DNA of 64,000 bases, taken from NCBI GenBank assembly GCA_916613615.1, contig OU744721.1, positions 70,623,060-70,687,059 on the forward strand, written 5' to 3'. Within the stretch, counting starts at the first letter, position 1; every line of letters starts with the position of its first letter. This DNA is from Steromphala cineraria. Taxonomy: Eukaryota; Mollusca; Gastropoda; Trochida; Trochidae. The notes under the pieces are model-generated. The model was not told the DNA's origin, ran no database searches, and saw nothing but the letters and a program-made list of their open reading frames with translations. Below are positions 22,006 through 32,960 of the stretch, one piece after another. The translations under genes were made by a program, and so were the position numbers.

Positions 22006-22301
22006 AGATAGAGATCCATTGTTTGAAAATGAGACATAAATAGTTTATACTGAAATGCTCTAAACTTGAAGAACAATTGAAACTTAGTGACATGCATAAT
22101 GAACAGTACAACCCATATATGTGTGATTCATGTTTTATGAGTGAAATCAAATTCTAATAGGAATCATAGATTATTCACTACCGAAACTCAAGTAAGATAT
22201 GCCACCTCCAAAAACTCTTGGAGTTTTATGACCATTACTCACAGTGAAAATGGTTAGCAGCAAACTGTTGTCGGTATCTGAGACCTGCAGAAGCTGGCAT
22301 T
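22006..22301. other. Short spacer before the foldback-like element
   Basis: No gene. Contains GTTGTCGG at 22267-22274, which recurs in direct orientation at 26799-26806 just beyond the other end of the nested element. It is a possible but unproven 8-bp target duplication. Confidence 0.4.
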
Positions 22302-22470
22302 GTAACGTGCAATCTAGGAATGATCACAATCTGCAGATTGTGAGCTCACAATCTGCAGATTGTTCGAACAATCTAGGAATATTTTTCATTCTTAGATTGT
22401 TTAAACAATCTGCAGATTGTGAGGCCTGCACAATCTGGGAATGATCACAATCTAGGAATGATTTGTGTCA
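22302..22470. repeat. Left terminal palindrome cluster
   Basis: Ten copies of the heptamer ACAATCT or its complement lie within about 145 bp, mostly in facing pairs joined by GC, TCGA, TTAA or GAGCTC. The stretch 22326-22363 is a perfect 38-bp palindrome with no spacer. Further perfect palindromes of 18 bp lie at 22357-22374 and 22394-22411, and one of 20 bp at 22324-22343. Confidence 0.92.
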
Positions 22471-22493
22471 AACTGACTGAGTAGCGTAGTCCA

Positions 22494-24405
22494 TTCCAAG
22501 ATTGTGAAGGGCTATAAGTGGTAATCTATCTTCATTTTATGGAGTATAGCGGTCGATTCCTAGATTGTGAGGTGATCTTAGCTGGTCTTGGTGTCCCTCT
22601 GGTGGGGCAGTGTGGTATATTCCTAGATTGTAAAGGTCTTTGTACGCGACTTTGAATCTTAATGAACAACTTTAAGGGATGATTCCAAGATTGTGAAGGG
22701 CTTTTAACCCGACTTTGAGTCCCACTGATCGACTTTGAGAGACGATTCCTAGATTGTGACGGGGCTTTGTACGCGACTTTGAGTCCTACTGACCGACCAT
22801 GAGAGACAATTCCTAGATTGTGAAGGGCTTTTAAACCGACTTTGAGTCCTACTGGTCGACTATGAAAGACGATTCCCAGATTGTGAGGGACTTTGTACGC
22901 GACTTTGAGTCCTACTGATCGACTTTGAGAGACGATTCCCAGATTGTGAGGGACTTTTTACGCGACTTTGAGTCTTACTGATCGACTTTGAGAGACGATT
23001 CTCAGATTGTGAAGGGCTTTGTACGCGACTTTGACACTTAATGAATAACTGTGAGGGACGATTCCCAGATTGTGAGGGGCTTTTTACGCGACTTTGAGTC
23101 TTACTGATCGACTTTGAGAGACGATTCTCAGATTATGAAGGGCTGTGTGCGCGACTTTGTTATTAATGAATAACTGTAAGGGACGATTTCCAGATTGTGA
23201 GGGGCTATGTGTGGGTCTTTGAGTCTTTTTTTTATAATTTTGAGAGACGATTCCTAGATTATGAGGGGCTTTGTACGCGACTTTGAGACTTAATGAATTA
23301 CTGAAAGGGACGATTCCTAGATTGTGAAGGGCTTTTAAACCGACTTTGAGTCCTACTGGTCGACTATGAAAGGCGATTCCCAGATTGTGAGGGGCTTTGT
23401 ACGCGACTTTGAGACTTCGTGAATTACTGTGAGGGACGATTCCCAGATTGTGAGGGGCTTTCTACGCGACTTTGAGTCTTACTGATCGACTTTGAGAGAC
23501 GATTCCCAGATTGTGAAGGGGCTTTGTACGCAACTTTGAGTCCTACTGATCGACCATGAGAGACGATTCACAGATTGTGAAGGGCTTTGTACTCGACTTT
23601 GAGTCTTGGTGAATAACTATAAGGGACGATTCCAAGATTGTGAGGGGCTATGTGTGCGTCTTTGAGTCTTTATTAACAATTTTGAGAGACGATTCCTAGA
23701 TTGTGAGGGGCTTTGTACGCGACTTTGAGACTTAATGAATAACTGTAAGGGACGATTCCCAGATTGTGAGGGGCTATGTTGGGGTCTTTGAGTCTTTATT
23801 AACAAAATTGAGAGACGATTCCTAGATTGTGACGGGGCTTTGTACGCGACTTTGAGTACTACTGACCGACCATGAGAGACGATTCCTAGATTGTGAAGGG
23901 CTTTTAAACCGACTTTGAGTCCTACTAGTCGACTATGAAAGACGATTCCCAGATTGTGAGGGGCTTTGTACGCGACTTTGAGACTTCGTGAATTACTGTG
24001 AGGGACGATTCCCAGATTGTGAGGGGCTTTCTACGCGACTTTGAGTCTTACTGATCGACTTTGAGAGACGATTCCCAGATTGTGAAGGGGCTTTGTACGC
24101 AACTTTGAGTCCTACTGATCGACCATGAGAGACGATTCACAGATTGTGAAGGGCTTTGTACTCGACTTTGAGTCTTGATGAATAACTATAAGGGACGATT
24201 CCAAGATTATGAGGGGCTATGTGTGCGTCTTTGAGTCTTTATTAACAATTTTGAGAGACGATTCCTAGATTGTGAGGGGCTTTGTACGCGACTTTGAGAC
24301 TTAATGAATAAATGTAAGGGACGATTCCCAGATTGTGAGGGGCTATGTGTGGGTCTTTGAGTCTTTATTAAAAAAATTGAGAGACGATTCCTAGATTGTG
24401 AGGTG
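22494..24405. repeat. 63-bp tandem array with 569-bp higher-order period
   Basis: About 30 units of 63 bp. Each carries GATTCC(C/T)AGATTGTGA, GGGCTTTGTACGCGACTTTG and a variable end such as CTACTGATCGACTTTGAGA or TTATTAACAATTTTGAGA. Variant units repeat in the same order at a distance of 569 bp (nine units): TCTACGCGAC at 23461 and 24030, and the GAATAACTATAAGG variant at 23611 and 24180. The first 150 bp (22494-22640) is instead one unit of the right-arm 126-bp type, showing that the two arms share an ancestor. Confidence 0.93.
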
Positions 24406-25125
24406 TCCAGAAAAAAAGTCCTATATTCAACTAGGAAAAAAAGTCCTCCGAAAAAAAGTCCTATTGTAGATTTAAGGTAACAAAGTGTGACAAAATAATA
24501 AACTTTTGTTGTAATTCACTTTATTCAGATACAACAATGCAATATTGACTTTCATGGAACATCTATACACAAAGAACTTAATTAAGCACCGCCCATTTTG
24601 TAAAATTAAATTGGGAGCTCTTTGAATATTGTGAAATATTTTATGTATTGACCACTCTAGATATAACAATTGCCATTTTATTCACTATTTAATTGACGTT
24701 AAAATCATTAAAATACAAAATAATTGAAAATATGAGAAAAAATGTGAGACCACTGAAATTTGGCTATATATAACTATTGTCATTGGTGAGAAACTACGCA
24801 TGAAACTTTGGGTTTTTAAAATCATAAATAACATTTTGGATCCTTAGTTGACATTCAATTAGAGAAACCTTTTTTTATCATGCACGATAAAAGCCTAGCA
24901 GAACATTTAATTAATTCTGTGAGTAAATTTGAGATTCTTTGAGTTGGACTTGTTGGACAAACACTTCTTTTCCCTTTAGATAAGCCATTATCTTAAACAG
25001 TCGCCAGTTTTCAAATTTGATATTTGATAATTTTGTGATCACATGAGACTCACATCACATATACTCTTGATTGGTGCTTAATTAAACCTTGATTAATCCA
25101 TATTTAACAATATAGGAATAGGAAA
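24406..25125. other. AT-rich spacer between the two arrays
   Basis: Starts with three copies of AAAAAAAGTCCT within 60 bp, then AT-rich sequence without gene or repeat. It would form the loop if the two arms folded back. Confidence 0.6.
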
Positions 25126-26590
25126 TAGGAATATACCCCTATACACCATAGACTGAAGATAGAAAGTCGCTAACAGTCCATCACAATCTGGGAATAGACT
25201 ACACTGCCCAGTCAGAGGGACCCCAAGACCATGTAAGAGCCCCTCACAATCTAGGAATGTACCCCTATACTCCATAGACTGAAGATAGAAAGTCGCTAAC
25301 AGTCCATCACAATCTGGGAATAGACTACACTGCCCAGTCAGAGGGACCCCAAGACCACGTAAGAGCCCCTCACAATCTAGGAATGTACCCCGATACTCCA
25401 TAGACTGAAGATAGAATGTCACTGAGAGTCCATCACAATCTGGGAATAGACTACACTGCCCAGTCAGAGGGACCCCAAGACCATGCAAGAGCCCCTCACA
25501 ATCTAGGAATGTACCCCCATACTCAATAGATTAAAGATAGAAAGTCACTAAGAGTCCATCACAATCTGGGAATAGACCACTCTGCCCCGTCAGAGGGACC
25601 CAAAGACCACGTAAGAGCCCTTCACAATCTAGGAATATACCCCTATACTCCATAGACTGAAGATAGAAAGTCGCTCAGAGTCCACTACAATCTGGGAAAA
25701 GACTACACTGCCTCGTCAGAGGGACCCCAAGACCATGTGAGAGCCCCTCACAATCTAGGAATGTACCCCGATACTCCATAGACTGAAGATAGAATGTCAC
25801 TGAGAGTCCATCACAATCTGGGAATAGACAACACTGCCTCGTCAGAGGGACCCAAAGACCATGTAAGAGCCCCTCACAATCTAGGAATGTACCCCCATAC
25901 TCAATAGATTAAAGATAGAAAGTCACTAAGAGTCCATCACAATCTGGGAATAGACCACTCTGCCCCGACAGAGGGACCCCAAGACCATGTGAGAGCCCCT
26001 CACAATCTAGGAATGTACCCCGATACTCCATAGACTGAAGATAGAATGTCACTAACAGTCCATCACAATCTGGGAATAGACCACTCTGCCCCGTCAGAGG
26101 GACCCAAAGACCATGTAAGAGCCCTTCACAATCTAGGAATATACCCCTATACACCAAAGACTGAAGATAGAAAGTCGCTTACAGTCCATCACAATCTGGG
26201 AATAGACTACACTGCCCAGTCAGAGGGACCCCAAGACCATGCAAGAGCCCCTCACAATCTAGGAATGTACCCCCATACTCAATAGATTAAAGATAGAAAG
26301 TCACTAAGAGTCCATCACAATCTGGGAATAGACCACTCTGCCCCGTCAGAGGGACCCAAAGACCACGTAAGAGCCCTTCACAATCTAGGAATATACCCCC
26401 ATACTCAATAGAGTAAAGATAGAAAGTCACTAAGAGTACTAGTCCATCACAATCTGGGAATTGACCACTCTGCCCCGTCAGAGGGACCCAAAGACCACGT
26501 AAGAGCCCTTCACAATTTAGGAATCGTCTCCTATATTCCATTCCATACACAGTTGCTTATAGCCATTCACAATCTGGGAATTGACAACGC
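25126..26590. repeat. 126-bp tandem array, inverted relative to the left array
   Basis: About 11-12 units of 126 bp (for example ACACTGCCCAG at 25201 and 25327). Each unit has two motif sites about 63 bp apart, CACAATCTGGGAAT and CACAATCTAGGAAT, which are the complements of the left-array motif. 126 is divisible by three and the unit lacks stops in some frames, so long repetitive open frames appear on both strands. I treat these as non-genic. Confidence 0.92.
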
Positions 26591-26773
26591 TACTCCGTTA
26601 GTTGGACCAAAAATATTCCTAGATTGTGATCATTCCCAGATTGTGCAGGTCTCACAATCTTTAGATTGTTTAAACAATCTAGGAATATTGACATATTCCT
26701 AGATTGTGAGCTCACAATCTGCAGATTGTTCGAACAATCTGCAGATTGTGATATACCCCAGATGGTTCGTAAC
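26591..26773. repeat. Right terminal palindrome cluster
   Basis: Mirror image of the left cluster, with the heptamer pairs joined by the same linkers (TTAA, GAGCTC, TCGA). 26712-26751 is a perfect 40-bp palindrome with no spacer. The order of linkers outward from the array matches the left end, although the individual copies differ by substitutions. Confidence 0.92.
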
Positions 26774-27163
26774 AGCATCACCACAAGGCCGTCATCCAGT
26801 TGTCGGCTTGACCCCCGCAACTGTGTACAAGCAGTGATAACCTGAAATGAGCATCAATATCTATAAGACTGATAAAGACAGATATTTACATGGATAAATC
26901 TTATTTTCATAGTTTCAAATATTTTCAAGATGTTTCAAATGCATCAACTGCTTCAGTAAATCATTTAAGAGTTTTGGGGGCAAATATCACAATCAAATGT
27001 ATGGTAATTGATTCAATTATGATGTATACACTGGTGGATCATGTTTAAAAGAATTTAGGAAAGAATAATTCATTATAAATTCAGACTTTGAAATGTAAAC
27101 GATATGCTCGATTCTGATTGGATCTTACAAGGTCATGTGATCGGTATACATGTCAATGAACCA
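26774..27163. other. Spacer, nothing recognised
   Basis: AT-rich sequence between the foldback-like element and the next MITE. No gene or repeat identified. Confidence 0.4.
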
Positions 27164-27658
27164 TAAAGAGACACAGAGTATGTTGATAGGATCACATATG
27201 TCAAATTTTGAAATCGATGTTATTACATCGGGAACCACTAACTGTTACTGAAAATAACAAGTTAAAGGTCAATCAGTACATTAGAGCGAAAATACCTATT
27301 CAAAGTCGCGATTTTGATCGAAAACCGGACAATGTGGCTCGAGTGGCGCGCGCAAATTCGCCAAACGTAATTTTGAAACCTTGTAATAAGCTGACAGGAA
27401 GTTATATTCGATTTGATAGTGTTTATTAGGTATTGTAACTAATAGGTAGATTAATTGGATGCATAATTTCGAATATTGAAGGTATTTGAGATGTTTTCTT
27501 GATTTTTTCCATAAAATCAAGCATTTTATAGATATTATGCATAAATGGTTATATTTGCAAGTCCAGTGATGAGATATGAACTTCAATCAGCATATTAGAT
27601 ATTTTGTAGCTTATCAAAACCAAATAAAGTTTTAAGAAAGATACTCTGTGTCACTTTA
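27164..27658. mobile_element. MITE with 18-bp inverted ends
   Basis: The left end reads TAAAGAGACACAGAGTAT and the right end, reverse-complemented, reads TAAAGTGACACAGAGTAT: 17 of 18 bases match. TA at both outer edges is compatible with a TA target as used by Tc1/mariner elements. The plus-strand frame of 73 codons inside has no domain. Confidence 0.65.
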
Positions 27659-28635
27659 AATCGCAAGTTATACAAAATAACTTTCACTAAATGAAGTTTA
27701 TACGATATCGTGCCGGAACAACATTTCTTGGGGATTCCCCTGATCTTTACAGTCATTCCAGGCTGACCCCAGTCTTGATAATCATCGCTGAGACTCACTT
27801 TTTGCAAATATTATTTTTCTGTTTATTAGCAACACTCGCCCTAATAATCTGTGTTTGATGTTTGAAAAATAAACATTAAGTTGTAAATAAATAAAGTTGT
27901 CCATGTTCATCTCCACTCCGGTCACAGAAATGAGGATAGTGGCAAAGTTAAACAATGTAATGTACATCATTTCAAAAGCATGAGTTGAGCTCCATTCTGG
28001 ATGACCTGACTTGCGACAACACAGTTTCAAGGCACCCCATTCCATGCACAACAAATAGTGTCGTGGCGCGCTCTCTGCCTTCATAGACAGTTTCAAGGCC
28101 CCCGATGATCAAAACGATATTGCCGTGTTTGAAAACATGTACTCGTCATTGTCAATGACATTGTCTTACATCGGCGGGCCTGCAATTGACATTATTTCTC
28201 GAGGGACTTTAAATAACTTTATGTTTACATTCATTGTCAAACAAACAACCCAACTTTCCCAAGCACGTCGAGCTTTTATTTTTTAGAGCTGATACTCTAA
28301 ACTCGATACAGGACAGTATCAATACGCGAGTGCAAATTGTTAATTTTGGAATATTCAAATCAAACTTTACATATTTGTTAGTTTTTTTCCCAAAACATGT
28401 TATTGATATAAACATGATACCCATAAATGATTAGTTGTAGAATAAACAAGTGCATCTTTTCCTTTTTTGTTATGAACTATTTTTGCATGCGCTTGAACCC
28501 GGTAGAGACCCGCCTGGGTCTAACTGATATCTAGGTCAATGCGACAAGCAGCTTAGAAGTTACTACAGAATCGCATTTCGAATGATATAAAAACAACTTC
28601 TGGCTATAAATACAAAGTGGGAATTTATAAGAAGT
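27659..28635. other. Interior of the Harbinger relic, no gene seen
   Basis: Several overlapping short open frames on both strands show no domain. No inverted or tandem repeats stand out. It may contain decayed remains of the transposase body, but I cannot show this. Confidence 0.4.
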
Positions 28636-28789
28636 GAATTTCATAATATAGTTGTCCACACGGTTATAACCTGTTTGAAACTCGTAATATAAACTTTAGC
28701 ATAATTGGCTCGGCAAGCTCGCCAATTATACAAGTTTATGTTACAAGTTTCAAACAGGTTATAACCGTGTGGAGAACATTGTAAAATTC
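28636..28789. repeat. Large hairpin, arms of about 65-70 bp
   Basis: The left arm (with CCACACGGTTATAACCTG and TTTGAAACTCGTAATATAAA) and the right arm (CAGGTTATAACCGTGTGG) are complementary over most of their length, with a short central part AATTGGCTCGGCAAGCTCGCC. Probably a short palindromic transposon. No target duplication identified. Confidence 0.8.
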
Positions 28790-28911
28790 ATTTCTTAAAC
28801 ACACTTCGTCATAATAGCAGCTATTCGCCGACTTTTAGTTCCAAAGTTGATATGTGAGGAAAGAGTAGAATCAATGCAGTATCTATAACTGTTTTCACAT
28901 GTACATCGTCC

Positions 28912-29181
28912 CTAACAACAGCGTGTCCAGAATTGGGGAAACTTTAAGAATGGTCGCACAAATTCAGGCGATGATCGGTACCTCAAGTGTTTTAGTAATC
29001 CTACATACTGTTGGCAAACCCAAACCATGGTCATAAGAATTGCAAAGCTGAAACTTTCCAGTTGCCAAAAACAGCAACAATGTCTGTCAAATCGGTACCG
29101 AGCAATTAATTCTTCGTTATTAAGTGTTTGTAAAGGATCTTCTCTATCATTAAATACTCTAGGCAGACGCCGAGCAGCCAT
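28912..29181 (-). pseudogene. Harbinger transposase, N-terminal relic
   Basis: Starts at ATG 29179-29181. The first 33 residues include RRLPRVFNDREDPLQ and EELIARYRFDR, the conserved N-terminus of Harbinger/PIF (HARBI1-like) transposases. Directly after this the family's next block, ATGKFQL...HGLGLPTVCR, continues in another frame, so roughly 20-30 residues are deleted and the frame is shifted. In-frame stops follow, and the DDE catalytic part is absent. It lies about 215 bp inside the right inverted end, transcribed inward and convergent to the MYB-like piece at the other end. It is certainly non-functional. Confidence 0.75.
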
Positions 29182-29395
29182 TTTGTTTTGCTATCCATAA
29201 ATGACTTTAGTCAATTTCTTTATTTCAGCCTGTATGGTGGCAGTCTTAATTTTTAAGTCAAAATATGCTACAACTTAAGTCTTGAGTGTTTTGATAAATT
29301 TGACATAATTTTTCTTTTATAAACTTAATTCCAAAAATAACAAGAACTAAACTTTAGTTTATTTTCAGACTTAAGTTTTTTGAAAATACCGCAAT

Positions 29396-30371
29396 AGGTA
29401 AATAACATGAATTATGGAACTTTGCACTGTTTATTATGGCATTTGAAAATGTGATCACAGGACACAAGAAAACAGATCTGGAATGTTGATATCACTGTCA
29501 CAGTAAACACACCACGAATAATACGGTATGATTATTATACGCTTGATGTACATATGAAACATGCAGCGCGTTTGATTTCATGATAGGAATGAAATTGACT
29601 TTCTTCCTCAGATTGGAGTTGGAGCCTAACGCATCTCGGGTAATATTTCAGCCATTATCGGCGTAACTCAGATTTAATTTTCAGTGACATTATGCCTGAC
29701 ACAAGGGAAATTACTTTGTGGACCTTCTTGTCTAGCGTAGCATTGCACATCATGATATCAATGTGAAAGCTTTACTAGTCTTATGTACTATCGTTTGAGG
29801 ATGAAACATTGCATATAAAATTCACTTTAATCTTTCAAATCACTGTCATATATTCATTTGTTCTTTTTATCTCAATCTGACTTCCAACCTGAATGAATTG
29901 AAATTGGGTTTTTGATGGGAGAATCAAGTATCTGTTTTGTACATCGAAGAGTTGTTTTTGATGATTGTTATGTAGCATACCAGGGTTAATATTTTTTTGA
30001 ATGGCCGCCCCTTATTTTATTCCTTAATACATATTTATTACTAGATAAATGCCTTAATAAATGGCTGATATTATTATTTTCAAGGCCATCTGATATAAAT
30101 TTATCGAAGCTAGCATATACAGTATTTAAATGCATGTCAACAATGCTTTGATTTAAATGTTTTTGTATCAAGAAATATCGGTTGATTTTGTCAATAGTAA
30201 CTGTTCTTTCAAATATTCACATCATAATTTCATTTCACATCCTACAGTCCATTGAAATTAATGTGATTATTAATTTATTACCATCATCAGAAAGGTTGTA
30301 AACCCAAATAGGTGAACTATTGCCTTTGATAGAAACGATCCTTTAGAATTTCAGTCTGAGCATTTTCTCTG
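29396..30371. repeat. Duplicon 3' block, copy 2
   Basis: Collinear with 44172-45000 and with 63668-63911: 'TGGAATGTTGAT', 'GAAATTGACTTTCTTCCTCAG', 'GTAATATTTCA', 'ACAAGGGAAAT', 'CACTTTAATC.TTCAAATCACTGTCA' and 'GAATTGAAATTG'. 30135-30360 also matches 54690-54915 (TGTCAACAATG, GTGAACTATTGCCTTTGATAG). The 61-codon minus-strand frame at 29986-30171 has a diverged partner at 44854-45087 that shares only RNKIRG and nearby residues. The product is unknown. Confidence 0.7.
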
Positions 30372-30375
30372 TTAA

Positions 30376-30690
30376 AGCGGCAATAGCACGTTTATAGGAT
30401 GATGTCAGGATAATGATAATTGATGGTTCCAATTGAAAGAAAATGTATTAAAACTAAATGAAGCAAATACAAATCAAATACATAATGTATTGTTCGGCCA
30501 TGCGGTTTCTTTTTACTTACACAAAATGAATTAAAGGTGTTCACATAAAGTGGCAGCCAATGAACTTCATGTAAAACCTTATTAATTGTTCTCTGACTAT
30601 GCATGATTGGTTCGTGTAATGGGATTTGACACTACCAAAATTTAAATAATATAAAAGATTTAAAAAATCAGAAAACGTGCTACTGCTCCT
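30376..30690. mobile_element. TTAA-type MITE, copy 1
   Basis: One of four copies of a 315-355-bp element with ends AGGGGCAGTAGCACGTTTT (here AGCGGCAATAGCACG...) and the complement. TTAA precedes the left edge. Shared internal words include TGATGTCAGGA, ACAAAATGAATTAAAG and CTCTGACTATG.ATGATTGG. No coding capacity. The TTAA flank suggests a piggyBac-type source. Confidence 0.75.
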
Positions 30691-30852
30691 TAAAATGGTT
30701 TGTTAAGATTTTTAACCAATATAGATTCATCAAAATATCACATACCTTAAGCTTATTGTGATTTGATATACTTGCAATTATGAGTTAGTTTGACTTTTTT
30801 TAAGAGTTACGTGCACATTCATCCTTGATTGTAATTAACCTAGTCATATTTT

Positions 30853-31258
30853 TAGCTCATCAGGTCTGAAAGACCCGATGGGCTTATGGCATGGCAAGGC
30901 GTCCGTCCATCCGTCCATCAGTAAACTTTTCACATTTTCGACTTCTTCTCCAGCAGAAATTTTATGTGCAGACTCCTTGGCAAATGGGGATTCTAAATTG
31001 TAGATTTTGTGACCCAACACCCCAATCTATTTTCATCTTCTTCTCCGTCTAGAGAGCTGAAAAATTGTGTATTAACTCCTTGGCCTATGAGAATTCTCAG
31101 TTTTAGTTTGTTGTGACCCCTTGACCCCAAATGCGGTCACAGGGGTCAAAACCTTAAAAACCTATTTTTCTCCAGTTCCAAATGGTCAATAGAGCTGAAA
31201 AGTTGTGTGTAGACTCCTTGGCCAATGGGGTTTTGTGACCCCTTGACCCCAAATGGCG
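30853..31258 (-). repeat. Interspersed repeat with GTCCGTCC end, partial copy
   Basis: Begins with AGCTCATCAGG, GGGCTTATGGCATGGCAAGG and GTCCGTCC runs, then units of about 145 bp containing GACTCCTTGGC and GTGACCCC. It is the reverse orientation of the element at 50262-51125 and lacks the far end. Confidence 0.75.
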
Positions 31259-32189
31259 TATCGACTATCGAAATAAGTCATACCTAAATAATACAGAAAT
31301 ACCCATGCAGCATGCAAGACACATACGTTCTTCGATATTGACAACTTACCTGTAGAATAACTGTTAGAAGTTACATTAAATAATGGACAAATCTCATCAT
31401 CCTTTTTCATTGTTTAACAAAAGTTATTGACGCGATAATACGGTCGCCTTTTACTTAAAGCAATAATGAATGTCATTTCCTTCGAAAGTGGCACTCAAAT
31501 GTGAAACTTAGTAAAGGAAATCACTTCTTACCTTAACGTTTCAATGCGTTTATTAATAGACATACTATAGCCACAATATTAGGAAACTCTGTATTCTTAA
31601 AAATGCACAAAGGGACAATAAAGTATAGTCAAAGTCGATGAACATAGACTTTTATGATTCTCCTTTTGTAAACTATATCATAGCATCAATTTTGCTTTTG
31701 AATACAGTCAGCAGAGAACATACTTTAGGTTTGATTGTATCAAAGAATGTTTTGCTATCATAAAGCAGAAATTAAATTTCACTGCATCGCTAGAGTATAA
31801 AGATAAACAGATTTCAGCAGGAGAAATAAATGCAATTACATTTTTCATTGTATGATTTGCTTACACAACAAAATCAATACATATCAGATAAAAACGGGAT
31901 GACTTTGTTTCTCCTATCGAAGATGCATTTCTGTAGATTTTATCAACCAATGACTAACATTCAATCAATCTGGATGCAGGTTTACGATATTTGAATGAAT
32001 CATTCAAGTCGTATATAAGTGCTTATGTGAATTCAATCAAATGTGTATGACAGCGTTTTAAAACAATCATAAAGGACATGTTTAATCATATTTTGTGCTT
32101 GCCAGGATCATTGTGACTGCTTTAGAAAGTTAGAAAACAATTTCTTTCTATCATTGGCTGTAGAGACTGAATGGTCTAGGGAATTAAAC
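31259..32189. other. Non-coding stretch, nothing recognised
   Basis: AT-rich duplicon interior without a supported gene or repeat. Confidence 0.4.
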
Positions 32190-32960
32190 AATCACTTTAT
32201 TTGCCCATTGAGTTCCACGAACCTAATAATGTGTGACGACATACCCATCTAGCCAAAGGAGATAACAAATATTCAAGCGCCAGTCGATATTTGCTGAAAT
32301 ACCAAGGTCAGTAGTTAACACGGAACTTGGATAAATCACAATAAATGGTCAACTGCTTTTTGATTGCATCCACATCGTATACTCGTTCCTTGATTTCACA
32401 AGGTTAGCAGTAGTGTTAATGGAAGACAGTGCTATCAATGATTAAATCACTGTATAGAGCTTGGCTATCATCTTTATTGGTCTCTGTCAGCTACCTCTTG
32501 ACTCGGATGGTAACAGCGCATTTTAGGGAGAAACATAACATTGTAGAATGCACTAAATATTGACTTTGTTTGTTATCATTCTGTAACAAAAAGTCATTTG
32601 TTTTACATCTTTAGGGAGTTCATTTAATGTCGGATGTTTTTTTTATATGATTCGTTGTATGTCGTCTGTTTTAATGTGAGCACTTTCAATGAACTACTAT
32701 GCCGTACTGCTGTATGAATGTCTCATTAAAACAAGAGACACGCAATTATCAAATTCCTTTCTGATATACAATCAAGAACCAAAACCCCCCAAACCAAATT
32801 TCTTAGTAATGACTTTGAATGAATCACACATACCGACCCCTCAAGACAATGGACCATTTCTAATCCCGTTAGAGGAACCGACATTAATGACATTTTGATT
32901 ATTCTGTGTGCCTTTGCAAGACACTTAATGAATACCTAGTTTATTTATCTAATTGTAACG
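32190..32960. repeat. Duplicon landmark, copy 3
   Basis: The best-preserved landmark copy: 'GTGTGACGACATACC', 'CTAGCCAAAGGAGATAACAA', 'CAGTCGATATTTGCT', 'AAGGTTAGCAGTAGTGTTAA' and 'GTCAGCTACCTCTTGACTC'. It continues through the segment with TGCTGTATGAATGTC..AAACAAGAG and AACCAAAACCC, which is also present at 46880-47000 and 56810-56910. The 69-codon plus frame at 32689-32898 is disrupted in the other copies. Confidence 0.8.

Larger units (their letters stand above)
22302..26773. mobile_element. Foldback-like element with inverted tandem arrays
   Basis: The two ends are inverted copies. From 22302 inward and from 26773 outward (complement) both read a GT(A/T)ACG start, a cluster of ACAATCT/AGATTGT palindromes, a GAGTAGCG word, and then tandem units containing ATTCC(T/C)AGATTGTGA. 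The left arm runs forward and the right arm runs in reverse, with about 0.7 kb of AT-rich sequence between. This architecture (long inverted ends made of tandem repeats, no transposase) is that of foldback transposons such as Drosophila FB. It is non-autonomous. Whether it moved into the Harbinger relic or grew inside it is not settled. Confidence 0.7.
19539..29395. mobile_element. Old Harbinger-type DNA transposon, enlarged by nested insertions
   Basis: Left edge GGGGCGGTATTTATCAAA and right edge (reverse complement) GCGGTATTTTCAAAAAACTT form diverged inverted ends that also share a later CTAAAG word. Just inside the left end is a MYB/SANT-like frame on the plus strand. Just inside the right end is a Harbinger transposase N-terminus on the minus strand. 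Harbinger elements typically carry exactly these two genes. The 9.9-kb length is explained by the foldback-like element (22.30-26.77 kb), a MITE (27.16 kb) and a large hairpin. The 3-bp target site could not be resolved. The sequence directly right of the edge (about 29400 onward) continues the duplicon. Confidence 0.55.

Noticed and set aside
22494..24405. Regular repeats that could suggest a CRISPR-like array
   Set aside because: The units are contiguous 63-bp tandem repeats without unique spacers, in a eukaryotic setting, with higher-order structure.
25093..26550. Long repetitive open frames on both strands of the right array
   Set aside because: They arise because the period is a multiple of three. 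There is no start context and no domain, and frames on opposite strands are equally open.
22267..26806. GTTGTCGG repeated at both sides of the foldback-like element as target duplication
   Set aside because: An 8-base match over a searched region can be chance, and the sequence between it and the recognised ends is not a convincing inverted repeat.
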